Origin: UKL13-3 sp964392775
GTDB taxonomy: Bacteria; Bacteroidota; Bacteroidia; UKL13-3
Direction of reading: 5' to 3'
NCBI GenBank assembly: GCA_964392775.1
Contig: CAYMRD010000008.1
Span: 73,232-137,231 of the forward strand
DNA: 64,000 nucleotides
Part shown: positions 34,580-44,354 of the stretch, piece after piece
Layout: every line of letters begins with the position of its first letter
Position numbering within the stretch: the stretch's first letter is position 1
The notes under the pieces: model-generated
Told to the model about the DNA's origin: nothing
Database searches by the model: none
Seen by the model: only the letters and a program-made list of their open reading frames with translations
Translations under genes and position numbers: made by a program

Positions 34580-35836
34580 TTATTCAATCGTTAAGGTATT
34601 GCCCACCAACGATTGTGAATGTTTGAGCACGCCCTCTCTAACCACAGTCGATTCTATGCCATAATGGTCTTCCACTTCAAATGTCAGGAGGTCTTCCAGA
34701 AAATCAAACCGCTCGCTTTTCATATCCGAAAACGAAAAAGTAATTTTAAAAATATTAGGAGAAAGTGATGAAAGTGGTACCGTAAAACGAGCCTCATACT
34801 TTCCACTCTTTTTCATAAATAAATCCGGATCACGATCGGTGTCCATCAATGTAAGAATCGGAACCCCTTGCAAAGTATTAATGCGCACTGCCACTACCGA
34901 TCCAACCTCTTTTCGCACAGTATATGTAGTGGTGATCACTGCCTCATTATTGTTATTGATATCAACCCTTGCGGTAAGCAATTCAATGGGTTTTTGATTG
35001 TCGAGTGTTGGTTTTACAAAATACTGGTTGTTTTCGGTATTGTGATCATTGGTTTGCTGATAGCGCTCGGCTATTCTTTTGGTAGGACCACTATCAACAA
35101 GTGTTCCGTGCTGAAGAAACAAACAGGTATTGGTTAAGGAGTATATGGCTGCCATATTATGGCTCACAAACAAAACAGTACGGCCATCTTTTACACTCAC
35201 ATCCTTCATTTTGCCAAGGCATTTTTTCTGAAACTCCATATCGCCCACAGCTAATACTTCATCTATAATCAGAATCTCAGGTTCGAGGTGAGCCGCAACA
35301 GCAAACGCCAAACGCACATACATCCCACTACTGTAACGCTTCACAGGCGTATCGATGTATCGCTCCACACCACTGAAATCAACAATCTCATCAAACTTTT
35401 TGATGATCTCATCTTTACGCATGCCCAAAATGGCTCCATTCAAAAAGATATTTTCGCGTCCGGTTAATTCGGGATGAAACCCGGTTCCTACCTCGAGCAA
35501 AGAAGCAATTCGGCCTTTTACCTTAAACTCACCTGTAGTAGGTGTTGTGGTGCGTGATAGTATTTTGAGCAGGGTGGATTTGCCGGCTCCATTGCGGCCA
35601 ATGATACCCAATACTTCGCCTTGTTGCACCTCAAAATTCACATCCTTTAAAGCCCAAACCCAATCGCTGTTTCCTTTTTGGGTTCGGTCGTTTTTTTCGC
35701 CCAACATAAGCGTTGGGTCTTCCTTTCCCCTGACCGAAGCCCACCAGCGGTTTAAATCCTGAGCCAATGTTCCGGTTCCTACTGTTCCCAGTCGGTATTG
35801 TTTACCCAAATCCTCTACTTTAATTACTGTGCTCAT
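34580..35836 (-). CDS. wzt: ABC exporter ATPase with carbohydrate-binding tail (Wzt-like)
   Basis: 418 residues. The ATPase half has GRNGAGKSTLLKIL (Walker A), RYSSGMYVRLAFAVA (ABC signature) and ILIIDEVLAVGDMEF (Walker B). Residues about 265-418 form an extra beta-rich domain like the Wzt C-terminal module that reads the chain end of the polysaccharide before export. The partner permease is 11 bases upstream. Together they move finished O-antigen-type chains across the inner membrane. Confidence 0.93.
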   Translation of the reverse strand: MSTVIKVEDLGKQYRLGTVGTGTLAQDLNRWWASVRGKEDPTLMLGEKNDRTQKGNSDWVWALKDVNFEVQQGEVLGIIGRNGAGKSTLLKILSRTTTPTTGEFKVKGRIASLLEVGTGFHPELTGRENIFLNGAILGMRKDEIIKKFDEIVDFSGVERYIDTPVKRYSSGMYVRLAFAVAAHLEPEILIIDEVLAVGDMEFQKKCLGKMKDVSVKDGRTVLFVSHNMAAIYSLTNTCLFLQHGTLVDSGPTKRIAERYQQTNDHNTENNQYFVKPTLDNQKPIELLTARVDINNNNEAVITTTYTVRKEVGSVVAVRINTLQGVPILTLMDTDRDPDLFMKKSGKYEARFTVPLSSLSPNIFKITFSFSDMKSERFDFLEDLLTFEVEDHYGIESTVVREGVLKHSQSLVGNTLTIE

Positions 35837-35846
35837 GTATGGTTGG

Positions 35847-36707
35847 TTAAACGGTATCCATAAAACTTTTTTCTACCCTATTAAATGCAACAATGGCAAC
35901 AAACAATGTCATGAAGGTAAAAATCGCTGTGTAAATAAGGCCGGTATAGTCAAACGATGGTGGTACCCCTAAAAATGCCGCTTTAAATGTTTCCACAATA
36001 GCTGTCATCGGATTCATCTGCACAATAGTATGCATCCAGCCACTAAACTCCGACAGCGGTAAAATAACGGGTGTAGCATACATCATCAGTTGCACCCCAA
36101 AGGTTACCAAAAACCGAAGGTCGCGGTATTTAGTGGTAAATGATGAAATTAAAATACCAAGAGCCAGCCCCATAAAACCCATCAGTATCACCAATAAAGG
36201 GATAATCAGCACCAGCATATTGGGGGCTGAGCTTTGACCGTTGTAGATGCTAAAAACATAAACCACCAGAAACAATCCAAACTGAATCAGGAACTTGAGC
36301 AAGGAACTGATGATAACAGACAGTGGAGCGATCAGCCTGGGAAAATATACTTTCCCAAAAACAGATGCATTATTGATAAACGTATTGGACGTTTGGTTGA
36401 GGCATTCGGCAAAATAATTCCAGCAGGTGATGCCTGATAAGTAAAACAAAAACGAGGGTTTGCCATCGGTGCTCAAACCCGCCATATGACCAAACACCAA
36501 TGTAAAGGTCAATGCCGTTAAAACGGGTTGTATAAAAAACCAGAGTGGTCCCAATATGGTTTGCTTGTATACTGCCAGAATATCGCGTTTCACAAACAGC
36601 ACCAGCAAATCACGGTAGGTCCAGAGCTCTGCCAGATTGATATCAAGCAGAGACGACTGCGGCTTAACAACCAAACTCCAACTTTCTTTATCCGTGTTAT
36701 TGTTCAT
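35847..36707 (-). CDS. wzm: ABC exporter permease (Wzm-like)
   Basis: 286 residues from the ATG at 36705-36707 (an upstream TTG at 36716 is less likely). After a cytoplasmic start, LWTYRDLLVLFVKRDILAVY and TILGPLWFFIQPVLTALTFT mark the ABC-2 permease fold with six helices; AVVETFKAAFLG-type sequence near the C terminus (MNPMTAIVETFKAAFLG) is conserved in polysaccharide permeases. First gene of the minus-strand exporter operon that reaches 29352. Confidence 0.93.
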   Translation of the reverse strand: MNNNTDKESWSLVVKPQSSLLDINLAELWTYRDLLVLFVKRDILAVYKQTILGPLWFFIQPVLTALTFTLVFGHMAGLSTDGKPSFLFYLSGITCWNYFAECLNQTSNTFINNASVFGKVYFPRLIAPLSVIISSLLKFLIQFGLFLVVYVFSIYNGQSSAPNMLVLIIPLLVILMGFMGLALGILISSFTTKYRDLRFLVTFGVQLMMYATPVILPLSEFSGWMHTIVQMNPMTAIVETFKAAFLGVPPSFDYTGLIYTAIFTFMTLFVAIVAFNRVEKSFMDTV

Positions 36708-36772
36708 AAATGGCAATATTCGCTATTATCGTACAAATCTATTAAAATTTAGCATTCATCATAGGGCCTCCA

Positions 36773-36803
36773 TTGGTGCAACTTCATCAATTGTGTATCT
36801 TTG
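36773..36803 (+). promoter_or_regulatory. Bacteroidota-type promoter
   Basis: TTGG (36773-36776) and TATCTTTG (36796-36803) with a 19-bp spacer match the TTTG/TAnnTTTG consensus. The ATG at 36827 is 23 bases downstream of the -7 box, which rules out the in-frame start at 36773 for the next gene. Confidence 0.65.
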
Positions 36804-36826
36804 GCCGTCTTGTTAACCGTTTGTCA

Positions 36827-37699
36827 ATGGAGAATCAACCGTTCGTTTCTGTGATTGTTCCCTGTTTTAATCAGGCGCAATTTCTCGATGATGCTTTGCA
36901 AAGTGTTTTGAATCAAACCTACCCGAACTGGGAATGTATTGTTGTTGATGACGGATCACCTGATGACACAGAATTGGTTGCAAAAAAATGGCAACAAAAA
37001 GACCCTCGTTTCATCTACCTGAAAAAAAGCAATGGTGGATTAAGTTCGGCCCGAAATGCCGGTATTGGTATGGCCCAGGGGAAATACATCCTTCCTTTGG
37101 ATTCAGACGACAAAATATCGGAAAGCTATGTACAGGAGTGTTTGTGGCAGCTGGAGCAAAACGAGCGGGTCAAGGTCGTTTATGGTAAGGCGGTTTTCTT
37201 TGGAGGAAAAGACGGAGAATGGCCCCTTCCCAAGTATAATTACCAGCTTCTGCTTTCCCGAAATCTTATTTATTGCACTGCAATGTTTCGAAAATCCGAT
37301 TGGGTAGCTGCAGGAGGGTATGATGAAAATTTGCTTCATGGCCTGGAAGACTGGGACTTTTGGTTGCGCCTGCTAAGTGAGAAAGACGATGTGGTGTGTT
37401 TGGATAGCATAATCTTTTATTACCGCATCAAAGAACTGTCGATGATCAGTTCATTGATTAACGACAAAGAAAGGCAGAACAGAACCTATGAATACCTCTA
37501 TAAAAAACACTATGATAAAATGAACCCCGTTCTGGGTAGCCCTATTCAATTGTATATTGACAAAGGAGAACTTGAAAAGCGCATCAAACATCTTGAGACG
37601 TTATTGAGCAGACCCCTCCGGCTTGCCTTAAAACATATTTTACTGAAATTTAAATCTCTCATTTTTTCACAAAAGGATGGGCCCACCTTGGGGAAATGA
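36827..37699 (+). CDS. Glycosyltransferase family 2
   Basis: 290 residues starting at the ATG at 36827, chosen because the promoter lies upstream of it. VSVIVPCFNQAQFLDDALQS, VVDDGSPDDTELV, YILPLDSDDKISESYVQ and GLEDWDFWLRLL are the GT-A signature. The basic, helical C terminus probably touches the membrane. Divergent from wzm and followed after 9 bases by the two-domain GT2 gene, forming a two-gene plus-strand operon. Confidence 0.92.
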   Translation: MENQPFVSVIVPCFNQAQFLDDALQSVLNQTYPNWECIVVDDGSPDDTELVAKKWQQKDPRFIYLKKSNGGLSSARNAGIGMAQGKYILPLDSDDKISESYVQECLWQLEQNERVKVVYGKAVFFGGKDGEWPLPKYNYQLLLSRNLIYCTAMFRKSDWVAAGGYDENLLHGLEDWDFWLRLLSEKDDVVCLDSIIFYYRIKELSMISSLINDKERQNRTYEYLYKKHYDKMNPVLGSPIQLYIDKGELEKRIKHLETLLSRPLRLALKHILLKFKSLIFSQKDGPTLGK

Positions 37700-37708
37700 A
37701 CATAGACC

Positions 37709-39607
37709 ATGGCCAATAAACAGATACAACATACACCCCGTTCACAGGGAAAGCTTAACCTTTTAGTCAACAAAATAAGGGCAAACTTTGAAAGCAATGA
37801 AACCTTTGGTGGGTTCTTGAAGAGTGCTTTTTTTTACCTTAGCAAAAAAAACATCCCCTTTAAGTTTGTTTCGCTGGCAAGGTTGATGGCCCGAAAAGTC
37901 TATTTGTTAATCGAAAACAAAAAGATCATCATTATCAACGGTAAAGATCTTTCACTTGTTCACAGCAAGAGTCCGTATGCATTCTGGTTAGCTAAAAATA
38001 TTCCGGGACCTCATCAGTTTAAATCTATAAAGGACGAGATGAAACTGTTTTCGTCCTTCCCAATATTTGATATCACTCTTTTTGCAAACAAGCCGGATGA
38101 GAGCATCCTGCATTCGATACAATCCCTCCATGAACAGTTGTATCCGCATTGGAAACTATCCATTATAACCCGTTCATCCGAGATTCATGAAAGTCTGAGA
38201 ACCCTTATTAAGAATCGCTCTTTTGATATTGACAAAATTCGTTTCGATGTAATTTCTTCTGTTCAACCGGCTGTATCGGAAACAGGAACAACCTTTGTTC
38301 TGGATATGGCTCCGGGTGATTGTCTGACTGTAGATGCTCTGTTTCAATTTGCCAAGTCATCACTGATAAACCCTAAAGCTGGTGTTTTATATGCCGATGA
38401 AGATGAGATTGGAGAAGACGGAACCCTTTTGAACCCTTACTTCAAGCCCGACTGGAGTCCTGATAATTTACTCTCCTTCAATTATATTAAACGTGCTGTT
38501 GTGTTCCGGAAGGATGTATTGGCCGGTATAAACGGATGGGCTGAAAAATGGAAAAACGATGAGCACTTTGACGTTTTACTTAGAGCAACCGAACTGTCAA
38601 ATCAGGTAGAGCATATTTCTCATATTTTGTATCATGCTGTACCAAGAACACCTTCTCGAGAGAAAGATAAAGCCGCTTTAACGGAGACGATGTTACGCAG
38701 AAACGAAAACGGAAGCATTGTTGAGTCGGACATTGTTGAGGGAATTTTTATTCCAAGATATACTCTGAAAGAAGAAGCAAAGGTTAGCATCGTTATTCCC
38801 ACAAAGGATAAAATCGATATCCTAAAGGTATGCATTGAATCAATTGTTCAGACATCAACCTACAAAAACTATGAGATTGTGCTTATCGACAATAACAGTT
38901 CAACTCCTGAATTTTTCAATCAGGTAAAAACCTGGGAACAAAGCTTAGATGGGCTTTTTAAATGCATTCGCACCGAACACCCCTTTAACTTTGCCTACCT
39001 CATGAATTTTGGTGCCTCCCATTGTTCCGGAGAATATTATATATTACTGAATAACGATACAGAAGTAATTACGCCCAACTGGATGGAGTTGATGATGGAA
39101 CAGGCTCAGCGTGATTCTATAGGAATAGCCGGTGCCAAGCTGTTATATCCTAACAATACCGTTCAACATGCAGGTGTGGTGATTGGATTAAGCGGATTGG
39201 TGGACCATGTGTTTGTAGGTATTCCCCGCGATGGGAAAACGTATCAAAATTATTTACACCGTGTTATTAATTACTCTGCTCTCACGGCCGCATGCTTTAT
39301 GGTGAGCAGGGACAAATTCAATCAGGTAAAAGGATTCGATGAACGTTTTGCTGTTGAGTACAATGATGTTGATTTTTGCCTCCGTCTAAAAGAAGCCGGA
39401 TACAACCATGTTTACTTACCTCATGTTGAACTATACCACCACGAATCTATTTCACGCGGACATCCATTCTCCAACAAAGCATCATACGAACGCCACCTCA
39501 GAGAATTTGCCCTGATGCAAAATACATGGCAAAAATACGTAAACAATGACCCTTGCTATAATCTTAACCTGTCGTTAAAAGACAGGAATATGGGCGTTGC
39601 TTACTAA
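37709..39607 (+). CDS. Two-domain glycosyltransferase with degenerate first domain
   Basis: 632 residues, paralogous to the protein at 27554. The second GT2 domain (about 365-620) is intact: VSIVIPTKDKIDILKVCIES, YILLNNDTEVITPNWME, EYNDVDFCLRLKEAG. The first domain keeps the later landmark VLYADEDEIGEDGTLLNPYF and FKPDWSPDNLLS but has TTFVLDMAPGDCLTVDALF where the paralogue has LLDNDDELTIDAL, so the nucleotide-sugar DD motif is lost, and the initial SIIMPVYN motif reads FDITLFAN. The first half is therefore probably structural or acceptor-binding only. Confidence 0.9.
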   Translation: MANKQIQHTPRSQGKLNLLVNKIRANFESNETFGGFLKSAFFYLSKKNIPFKFVSLARLMARKVYLLIENKKIIIINGKDLSLVHSKSPYAFWLAKNIPGPHQFKSIKDEMKLFSSFPIFDITLFANKPDESILHSIQSLHEQLYPHWKLSIITRSSEIHESLRTLIKNRSFDIDKIRFDVISSVQPAVSETGTTFVLDMAPGDCLTVDALFQFAKSSLINPKAGVLYADEDEIGEDGTLLNPYFKPDWSPDNLLSFNYIKRAVVFRKDVLAGINGWAEKWKNDEHFDVLLRATELSNQVEHISHILYHAVPRTPSREKDKAALTETMLRRNENGSIVESDIVEGIFIPRYTLKEEAKVSIVIPTKDKIDILKVCIESIVQTSTYKNYEIVLIDNNSSTPEFFNQVKTWEQSLDGLFKCIRTEHPFNFAYLMNFGASHCSGEYYILLNNDTEVITPNWMELMMEQAQRDSIGIAGAKLLYPNNTVQHAGVVIGLSGLVDHVFVGIPRDGKTYQNYLHRVINYSALTAACFMVSRDKFNQVKGFDERFAVEYNDVDFCLRLKEAGYNHVYLPHVELYHHESISRGHPFSNKASYERHLREFALMQNTWQKYVNNDPCYNLNLSLKDRNMGVAY

Positions 39608-39614
39608 ACTGTAA

Positions 39615-41369
39615 TTATTGATAGATATACACCCTGCTGTTGTGGTATACTAATTTTTTCTGTTTCACTTGTGTTACAATCGGGGTTTGGTCCCGAATAT
39701 CATCTACAGTTACCCAATAGTAACGCTGAACGTTCATCTGTTCCATGGCCTTAAACCGGTGGGTTACTTCGTGTATAAAATGAATATGTGTGCCAATGGT
39801 AGCCCTGTTGGCAAAAGCAGGAATCCACATGCCCATATCGGCATACGTACAGGTAAACTGAGCGTTGGCAGGAGTGTTTGTTTCGGCCCAGTCAAAAGCA
39901 GCCATGGCCGGAGCATCGCATACAACCTTGTTATTGCGCAAAATAGATAGAGCATATCCGTTCCTGAAACTATCAATGCCCATTCCAAAAAGTCCGGCTA
40001 TCAATACATAATGAACCCATCGCCTTGCCGGGACCAGAGAACTCCACTCTGCAAGAAACCGAACGAAATAACCGAGAGGGATACCCATCAGGATAATGAT
40101 AAAATACATTACGCGTTCGGGATACAATATTTCGGAAAGAGGCAAAAACCAATACACACAATTGAATACCAACAGATACAAATAAACGATAACAAGCATC
40201 AACAGCGTCACAACTTTGCGCTCTCCTTTGATCATCATTACCACCAGGCCCACAGCAAAAATAATGGCCATCGGATCTCCGGCACGGTAGATGATTTGTG
40301 TGAGACAGGCCAACAGATTATGTCCCAACGAATCGGTGAGCGTATAACTCATCATATCATACTGCCAGGCCCTGATCATTTGAGTCAACTCTTCGGATGA
40401 GTCGTTGTGAAAATTGAGCACAAAGGGTAATACCAACAAGCCGGTAATACCACCCATGACGACAAGGTTTTTAAACACCCATTTCCAATCCTTGAGGTTC
40501 ACAAATACCAGATATGCCACCACCGGAATACTAATGTATATACAGGCTACTGCCGGTATTGCATGAATCATTGGAACCGCAGCAACAGGTACGGCAGCCA
40601 ACCACAACACAGTTGTGTTTCGCTCGTTCATACCTTTGATGATCAGGGTAAAAAAACAAATACACAAGGCCATAGCCAATATGGTTGGATTCCCTCCCCA
40701 CCCAATGGTTGTTTTTAAAGAGCTTGCAATAAAAAGGGTAAACACCGCTGCTAACATGGCATACTTACCCGATACGAACAAGCGGTAAAAGGCCCCCATG
40801 TTTACAAGCAATAATACATATACAAATACGCTGATGATATTGATGGCCTCGTGCAAAAACGCGGGTTTCATTCCGGCAAACAAGGCCGTTAACGCCTGAT
40901 AGCCGGCACTGTATCCGCCAAAAGGGCTATCAGGTAAAAAAGGGTCGTATGTTAAAGGAACTGCATTGTTATTGATGATCAGGCGAGAGATATATCCATG
41001 CATGGTAATATCACACCCCGGAGGAATGGTCATGATCGCAAAAGGAAACAAGAAAAGCAGAATACCACATCCAAAGATCAGGTGAGCAATCGTGAATGGT
41101 GGGCGTTTCCATTCCATTGGCTGACGAAACAATCCAATAGCGGTGATCGCTGAAAGCAGGGCCAATCCGCTCCATAACATACCCGATAAAGGAATATGGA
41201 ATGTAAAAGCAACCCATACCAACAACACCCAAAAAGAAACAGAAAGACTGATGGCGGTATTAATCCTGATAAGCAAAGGAAGGCCGGTACATTTCCTGAA
41301 GATCAATATTCCGGGGAATAATGTAAGCATCAGGCACATCACCCCTACAACCAGTTTTTCTAAAACCAT
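39615..41369 (-). CDS. Large polytopic membrane protein, GT-C-like
   Basis: 584 residues with about 12 hydrophobic helices and a soluble C-terminal domain of about 110 residues. A periplasmic loop after helix 4 has IPPGCDITMHGYISRLIINN with acidic and His residues, the place where GT-C glycosyltransferases carry their catalytic Asp. It resembles the DUF6541/GT39-like membrane proteins. The adjacent polyprenyl-phosphate sugar synthase gene (4 bases upstream) suggests it uses a lipid-linked sugar donor in the periplasm. Family assignment is tentative. Confidence 0.7.
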   Translation of the reverse strand: MVLEKLVVGVMCLMLTLFPGILIFRKCTGLPLLIRINTAISLSVSFWVLLVWVAFTFHIPLSGMLWSGLALLSAITAIGLFRQPMEWKRPPFTIAHLIFGCGILLFLFPFAIMTIPPGCDITMHGYISRLIINNNAVPLTYDPFLPDSPFGGYSAGYQALTALFAGMKPAFLHEAINIISVFVYVLLLVNMGAFYRLFVSGKYAMLAAVFTLFIASSLKTTIGWGGNPTILAMALCICFFTLIIKGMNERNTTVLWLAAVPVAAVPMIHAIPAVACIYISIPVVAYLVFVNLKDWKWVFKNLVVMGGITGLLVLPFVLNFHNDSSEELTQMIRAWQYDMMSYTLTDSLGHNLLACLTQIIYRAGDPMAIIFAVGLVVMMIKGERKVVTLLMLVIVYLYLLVFNCVYWFLPLSEILYPERVMYFIIILMGIPLGYFVRFLAEWSSLVPARRWVHYVLIAGLFGMGIDSFRNGYALSILRNNKVVCDAPAMAAFDWAETNTPANAQFTCTYADMGMWIPAFANRATIGTHIHFIHEVTHRFKAMEQMNVQRYYWVTVDDIRDQTPIVTQVKQKKLVYHNSRVYIYQ

Positions 41370-41373
41370 ATTG

Positions 41374-42093
41374 TTATTTTATATTGAACAAACCGTATTT
41401 CATCATGCAGTAAAAAGCACGTACACCATCTTTCCAGCCAATTTTTTTGCCTTCTTCATAGGTACGACCATAATAAGAAATCCCTACCTCGTATATTCTG
41501 ATTTTGGGAATACGTGACATTTTGATTGTAACCTCCGGTTCAAAACCAAACCGTTTTTCTTTTAGATTCAGGCTTTGTATGATTTCTCTTCTGAACAATT
41601 TATAGCAGGTTTCCATGTCTGTTATGTTCAGATTGGTCAGTGCATTGGAAGTAAACGTGAGCAATTTATTGCCAATGGTATGGAAGAAAAACAAGGCTCT
41701 GTGTGGTCGTCCACCCACAAAACGAGAGCCATATACTACATCCGCAAATCCATCTACCATCGGTTTAAGCAGCAGGTTAAATTCAACAGGATCGTATTCA
41801 AGATCTGCATCCTGCACAATCACATAATCACCGATTGCCTGTTTAATCCCCGTATGCAAGGCTGCTCCTTTTCCCTGGTTTACTTCGTGCTTAAAATACG
41901 AAATCGGAATGTGAGGATGCGTTTGTTTAAACGCCATCACAACTTCTTCTGTCCTGTCTTTCGAGCAATCGTTCACTACAATAATTTCTTTCCCGATTCC
42001 ATTAATCAGAGAGACTTCTCCAATTTTGTTGAGAACAGAAACAATGGTGTTTTCTTCGTTGTAGGCAGGAACAATAATGGATAGTTTAGGCAT
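41374..42093 (-). CDS. Polyprenyl-phosphate sugar synthase-like glycosyltransferase (GT2)
   Basis: 239 residues. LSIIVPAYNEENTIVSVLNK, VVNDCSKDRTEEVV, NQGKGAALHTGIKQAIGDYV and IVQDADLEYDPVE, then YGSRFVGG, match the dolichyl/undecaprenyl-phosphate mannose (or glucose) synthase group. Such enzymes charge a polyprenyl phosphate with one sugar for use on the outer face of the membrane. It lacks the C-terminal membrane helices of GtrB/ArnC-type members. The likely user of its product is the GT-C-like protein encoded next to it. Confidence 0.88.
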   Translation of the reverse strand: MPKLSIIVPAYNEENTIVSVLNKIGEVSLINGIGKEIIVVNDCSKDRTEEVVMAFKQTHPHIPISYFKHEVNQGKGAALHTGIKQAIGDYVIVQDADLEYDPVEFNLLLKPMVDGFADVVYGSRFVGGRPHRALFFFHTIGNKLLTFTSNALTNLNITDMETCYKLFRREIIQSLNLKEKRFGFEPEVTIKMSRIPKIRIYEVGISYYGRTYEEGKKIGWKDGVRAFYCMMKYGLFNIK

Positions 42094-42114
42094 AGGGCCG
42101 CAATATACTATATT

Positions 42115-43122
42115 CTAAAATGAGGTCGGGTTAATAATTCTCTGTGCTTCGGTAATAATTTCCTGCCTCAACCACTCAGGCTCAAGCACATGAACACTGC
42201 TGCCATAGCTCAGCAACTGCGATTTGAGTTCGAAAGATGGGATCACTTTAATGGATACCACAATCGTATCATTTGACTGGCTTACCAGCTCTTGTGTAGT
42301 ATGCAAGGGTTGCGACAAAATATACGCGCCTTGTTGCGCGGTAAAAGCCAGTACAATGGTTTCGGGACTGAGTTTATTGCTCACCGATATGCCAAATGAA
42401 TATTTAAAATAATCATCGGCATGAAAACCTGAAACAGGCTTAAACACATCTGTTGTTACCTCCAATTGCTGAATACGATCCAAACCAAATGTTACGATGG
42501 CGTCTGAGGTTTGCGACTTACCCGTTACATACCATCGGTTGCGGTATTCCTTTAATACATACGGATCAAGTGTGTATGCTTTGGCTTCTTGTGCATCAAA
42601 CTTTCGGTACACAAACCGAATGGATTTTTGCTCTTTAACAGCCCCTAGTATTTCACTCAAAAACTCCTGACCCAACCGGCTGGTTCCCTGTTCGAGTTGA
42701 ATGACCTGTGCCATATCGGTTTCCGATAATAACGAACGCACATTTACGTAATCTTCAATTTTGGCAACGGCTTCGCCAAAGCGGGCCACAGTATCAATGC
42801 CTTCAAACTGACGCAGTAAGGCTACCGCAAACTCCAATGCATATAAATCATTTTCCCTGAGTGGAATATTGCTGATCGAATATTTCGAGTCTTCGTAATA
42901 ATATCCCTTCTGGCGTTTATCGTACCTAATGGGAGCAAAATAGGCAAGCTCCTCATCGTGCTGCATATCATACAGATCCTGCTCAATGGTGCGCAACGAA
43001 ACAACAGCAATTACTTCACAGGCCTTAATAAGCTCTTCCTTAGATGGATGTGGCTTCTGACGATTGCGAATACATGCATCAATAATGCGGTAACGGATAT
43101 AGGCCTGCTTGTTTTTGGGCAT
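42115..43122 (-). CDS. WYL-domain transcriptional regulator
   Basis: 335 residues. An N-terminal winged helix-turn-helix (about 8-75, with LRTIEQDLYDM) precedes the WYL domain (about 140-235), where FVYRKFDAQEAKAYTLDPYV and YRNRWYVTGKS appear, and a WCX extension at the C terminus. WYL regulators sense nucleic-acid fragments or nucleotides in several defence and repair contexts. The next gene on the same strand, a polysaccharide GT, is 21 bases downstream, so it may also reflect control of this locus. Confidence 0.9.
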   Translation of the reverse strand: MPKNKQAYIRYRIIDACIRNRQKPHPSKEELIKACEVIAVVSLRTIEQDLYDMQHDEELAYFAPIRYDKRQKGYYYEDSKYSISNIPLRENDLYALEFAVALLRQFEGIDTVARFGEAVAKIEDYVNVRSLLSETDMAQVIQLEQGTSRLGQEFLSEILGAVKEQKSIRFVYRKFDAQEAKAYTLDPYVLKEYRNRWYVTGKSQTSDAIVTFGLDRIQQLEVTTDVFKPVSGFHADDYFKYSFGISVSNKLSPETIVLAFTAQQGAYILSQPLHTTQELVSQSNDTIVVSIKVIPSFELKSQLLSYGSSVHVLEPEWLRQEIITEAQRIINPTSF

Positions 43123-43298
43123 GCCGCAATATACAGTATCTGTCTGTTTTTGGTCACATACACCCCGGTATCCCCCGGTGGCTCTATTTTTGCAACATTT
43201 TTTGTTCCTAATTATCAGTTGATTACAAATTCATTCTCACTCCGCAGATACGCTGCGGGCTGAGTCGGAAACTTTGAATCATCAAATCAGAACGAATT

Positions 43299-43961
43299 AT
43301 GAAAACAGCAATCAATCAACCCAATGTTAATGTTAACGGACGCAACGAAAACGAATTGTTTCAAAAAGGAATGTCATTGATGGATCGTAAGCGTTATGCC
43401 TCTGCCCAGAAAAATTTTGATATCGTACTGTTGCTGAACCCTGCAAATGTAGATGCCATGTTGCAACGCGGCATGTGTAAATTATATGCAGGAATGGTAA
43501 ATCCGGCTCTGGATGATTTTTCGGATATCCTGATGGTGGCCAATGGCAAACCCGAAGCGTATGCAGCTATGGCAAAAGCGTATTGGATGCTGGCTGATTA
43601 CACAATGGCCAAGCAGTTTATTGATGAGGCTCTGCGCAGCCACAGCTCATTGCAATCAGAGTGGTATGCACTGGCATCTAATATCAACAGCAAGCTCAAT
43701 GATATTCCGGCAGCGTATGCCTGTATTAACCGTGCCATTGTATGCAACCCATTCAGTGCCGTATACCATTACCGAAGAGCCCGCCTGCTCTTTCAAATGG
43801 GTAAAAACCAGGTTGCCTTAAACGACCTGAACAAGGCCATCACTTTTGAACCCGAATTTACCGCAGCTCTTAAACTTCGCTCGGCCTGCAAAAAAGCAAT
43901 GGGCGATGTTGAGGGAGCCCGCAAAGATTTGATAACAGCAGGATTATACTACCGCGCATAA
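43299..43961 (+). CDS. TPR-repeat protein
   Basis: 220 residues without signal peptide. Tandem 34-residue units, for example LMDRKRYASAQKNFDIVLLL, YAGMVNPALDDFSDILMVAN and FQMGKNQVALNDLNKAITFE, show about five TPR motifs filling nearly the whole protein. A cytosolic scaffold is likely; the partner is unknown. It is followed by a strong terminator, so it is a single-gene unit. Confidence 0.85.
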   Translation: MKTAINQPNVNVNGRNENELFQKGMSLMDRKRYASAQKNFDIVLLLNPANVDAMLQRGMCKLYAGMVNPALDDFSDILMVANGKPEAYAAMAKAYWMLADYTMAKQFIDEALRSHSSLQSEWYALASNINSKLNDIPAAYACINRAIVCNPFSAVYHYRRARLLFQMGKNQVALNDLNKAITFEPEFTAALKLRSACKKAMGDVEGARKDLITAGLYYRA

Positions 43962-43983
43962 GTTTTTTGTTTGATTGATTTAC

Positions 43984-44017
43984 CCTGAAAACCACCCCTC
44001 CGAGGGTGGTTTTCAGG
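43984..44017 (+). terminator. Strong intrinsic terminator
   Basis: CCTGAAAACCACCC (43984-43997) and GGGTGGTTTTCAGG (44004-44017) form a perfect 14-bp stem with a six-base loop, followed by TTTATTT. It closes the TPR gene unit. The rest of 43962-44368 holds AACTCCC/GGGAGTT arms (44206-44212 and 44233-44239) and nothing else I recognise. Confidence 0.9.
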
Positions 44018-44354
44018 TTTATTTAAACATATTCGCATGTGCTTCTTTCGCGAATCTATATTATGACATATAGCCTCTTTCCTTTATTGGATCAGGCTCC
44101 GTTAACAGCAAAGTCAGCGCAACCACAGCCGCCTTACAACCTCAATTGCTCATACCGTTTTAGACCCTCTTAAAGATTATTTTAAATGACTATCTGAATA
44201 GTGTCAACTCCCCCCTCTCCCCCGATCCAAAAGGGAGTTCCGCGCACAGGTCCTTTAGAAAGTGTGCAGTTGGCCACCACCAGAGCAGGAGGCGAGCAGA
44301 CATCCTCACCGATAAGGCTGTTTACTTTATCCTTTTTGCTTCGTTAAAAAGCCT

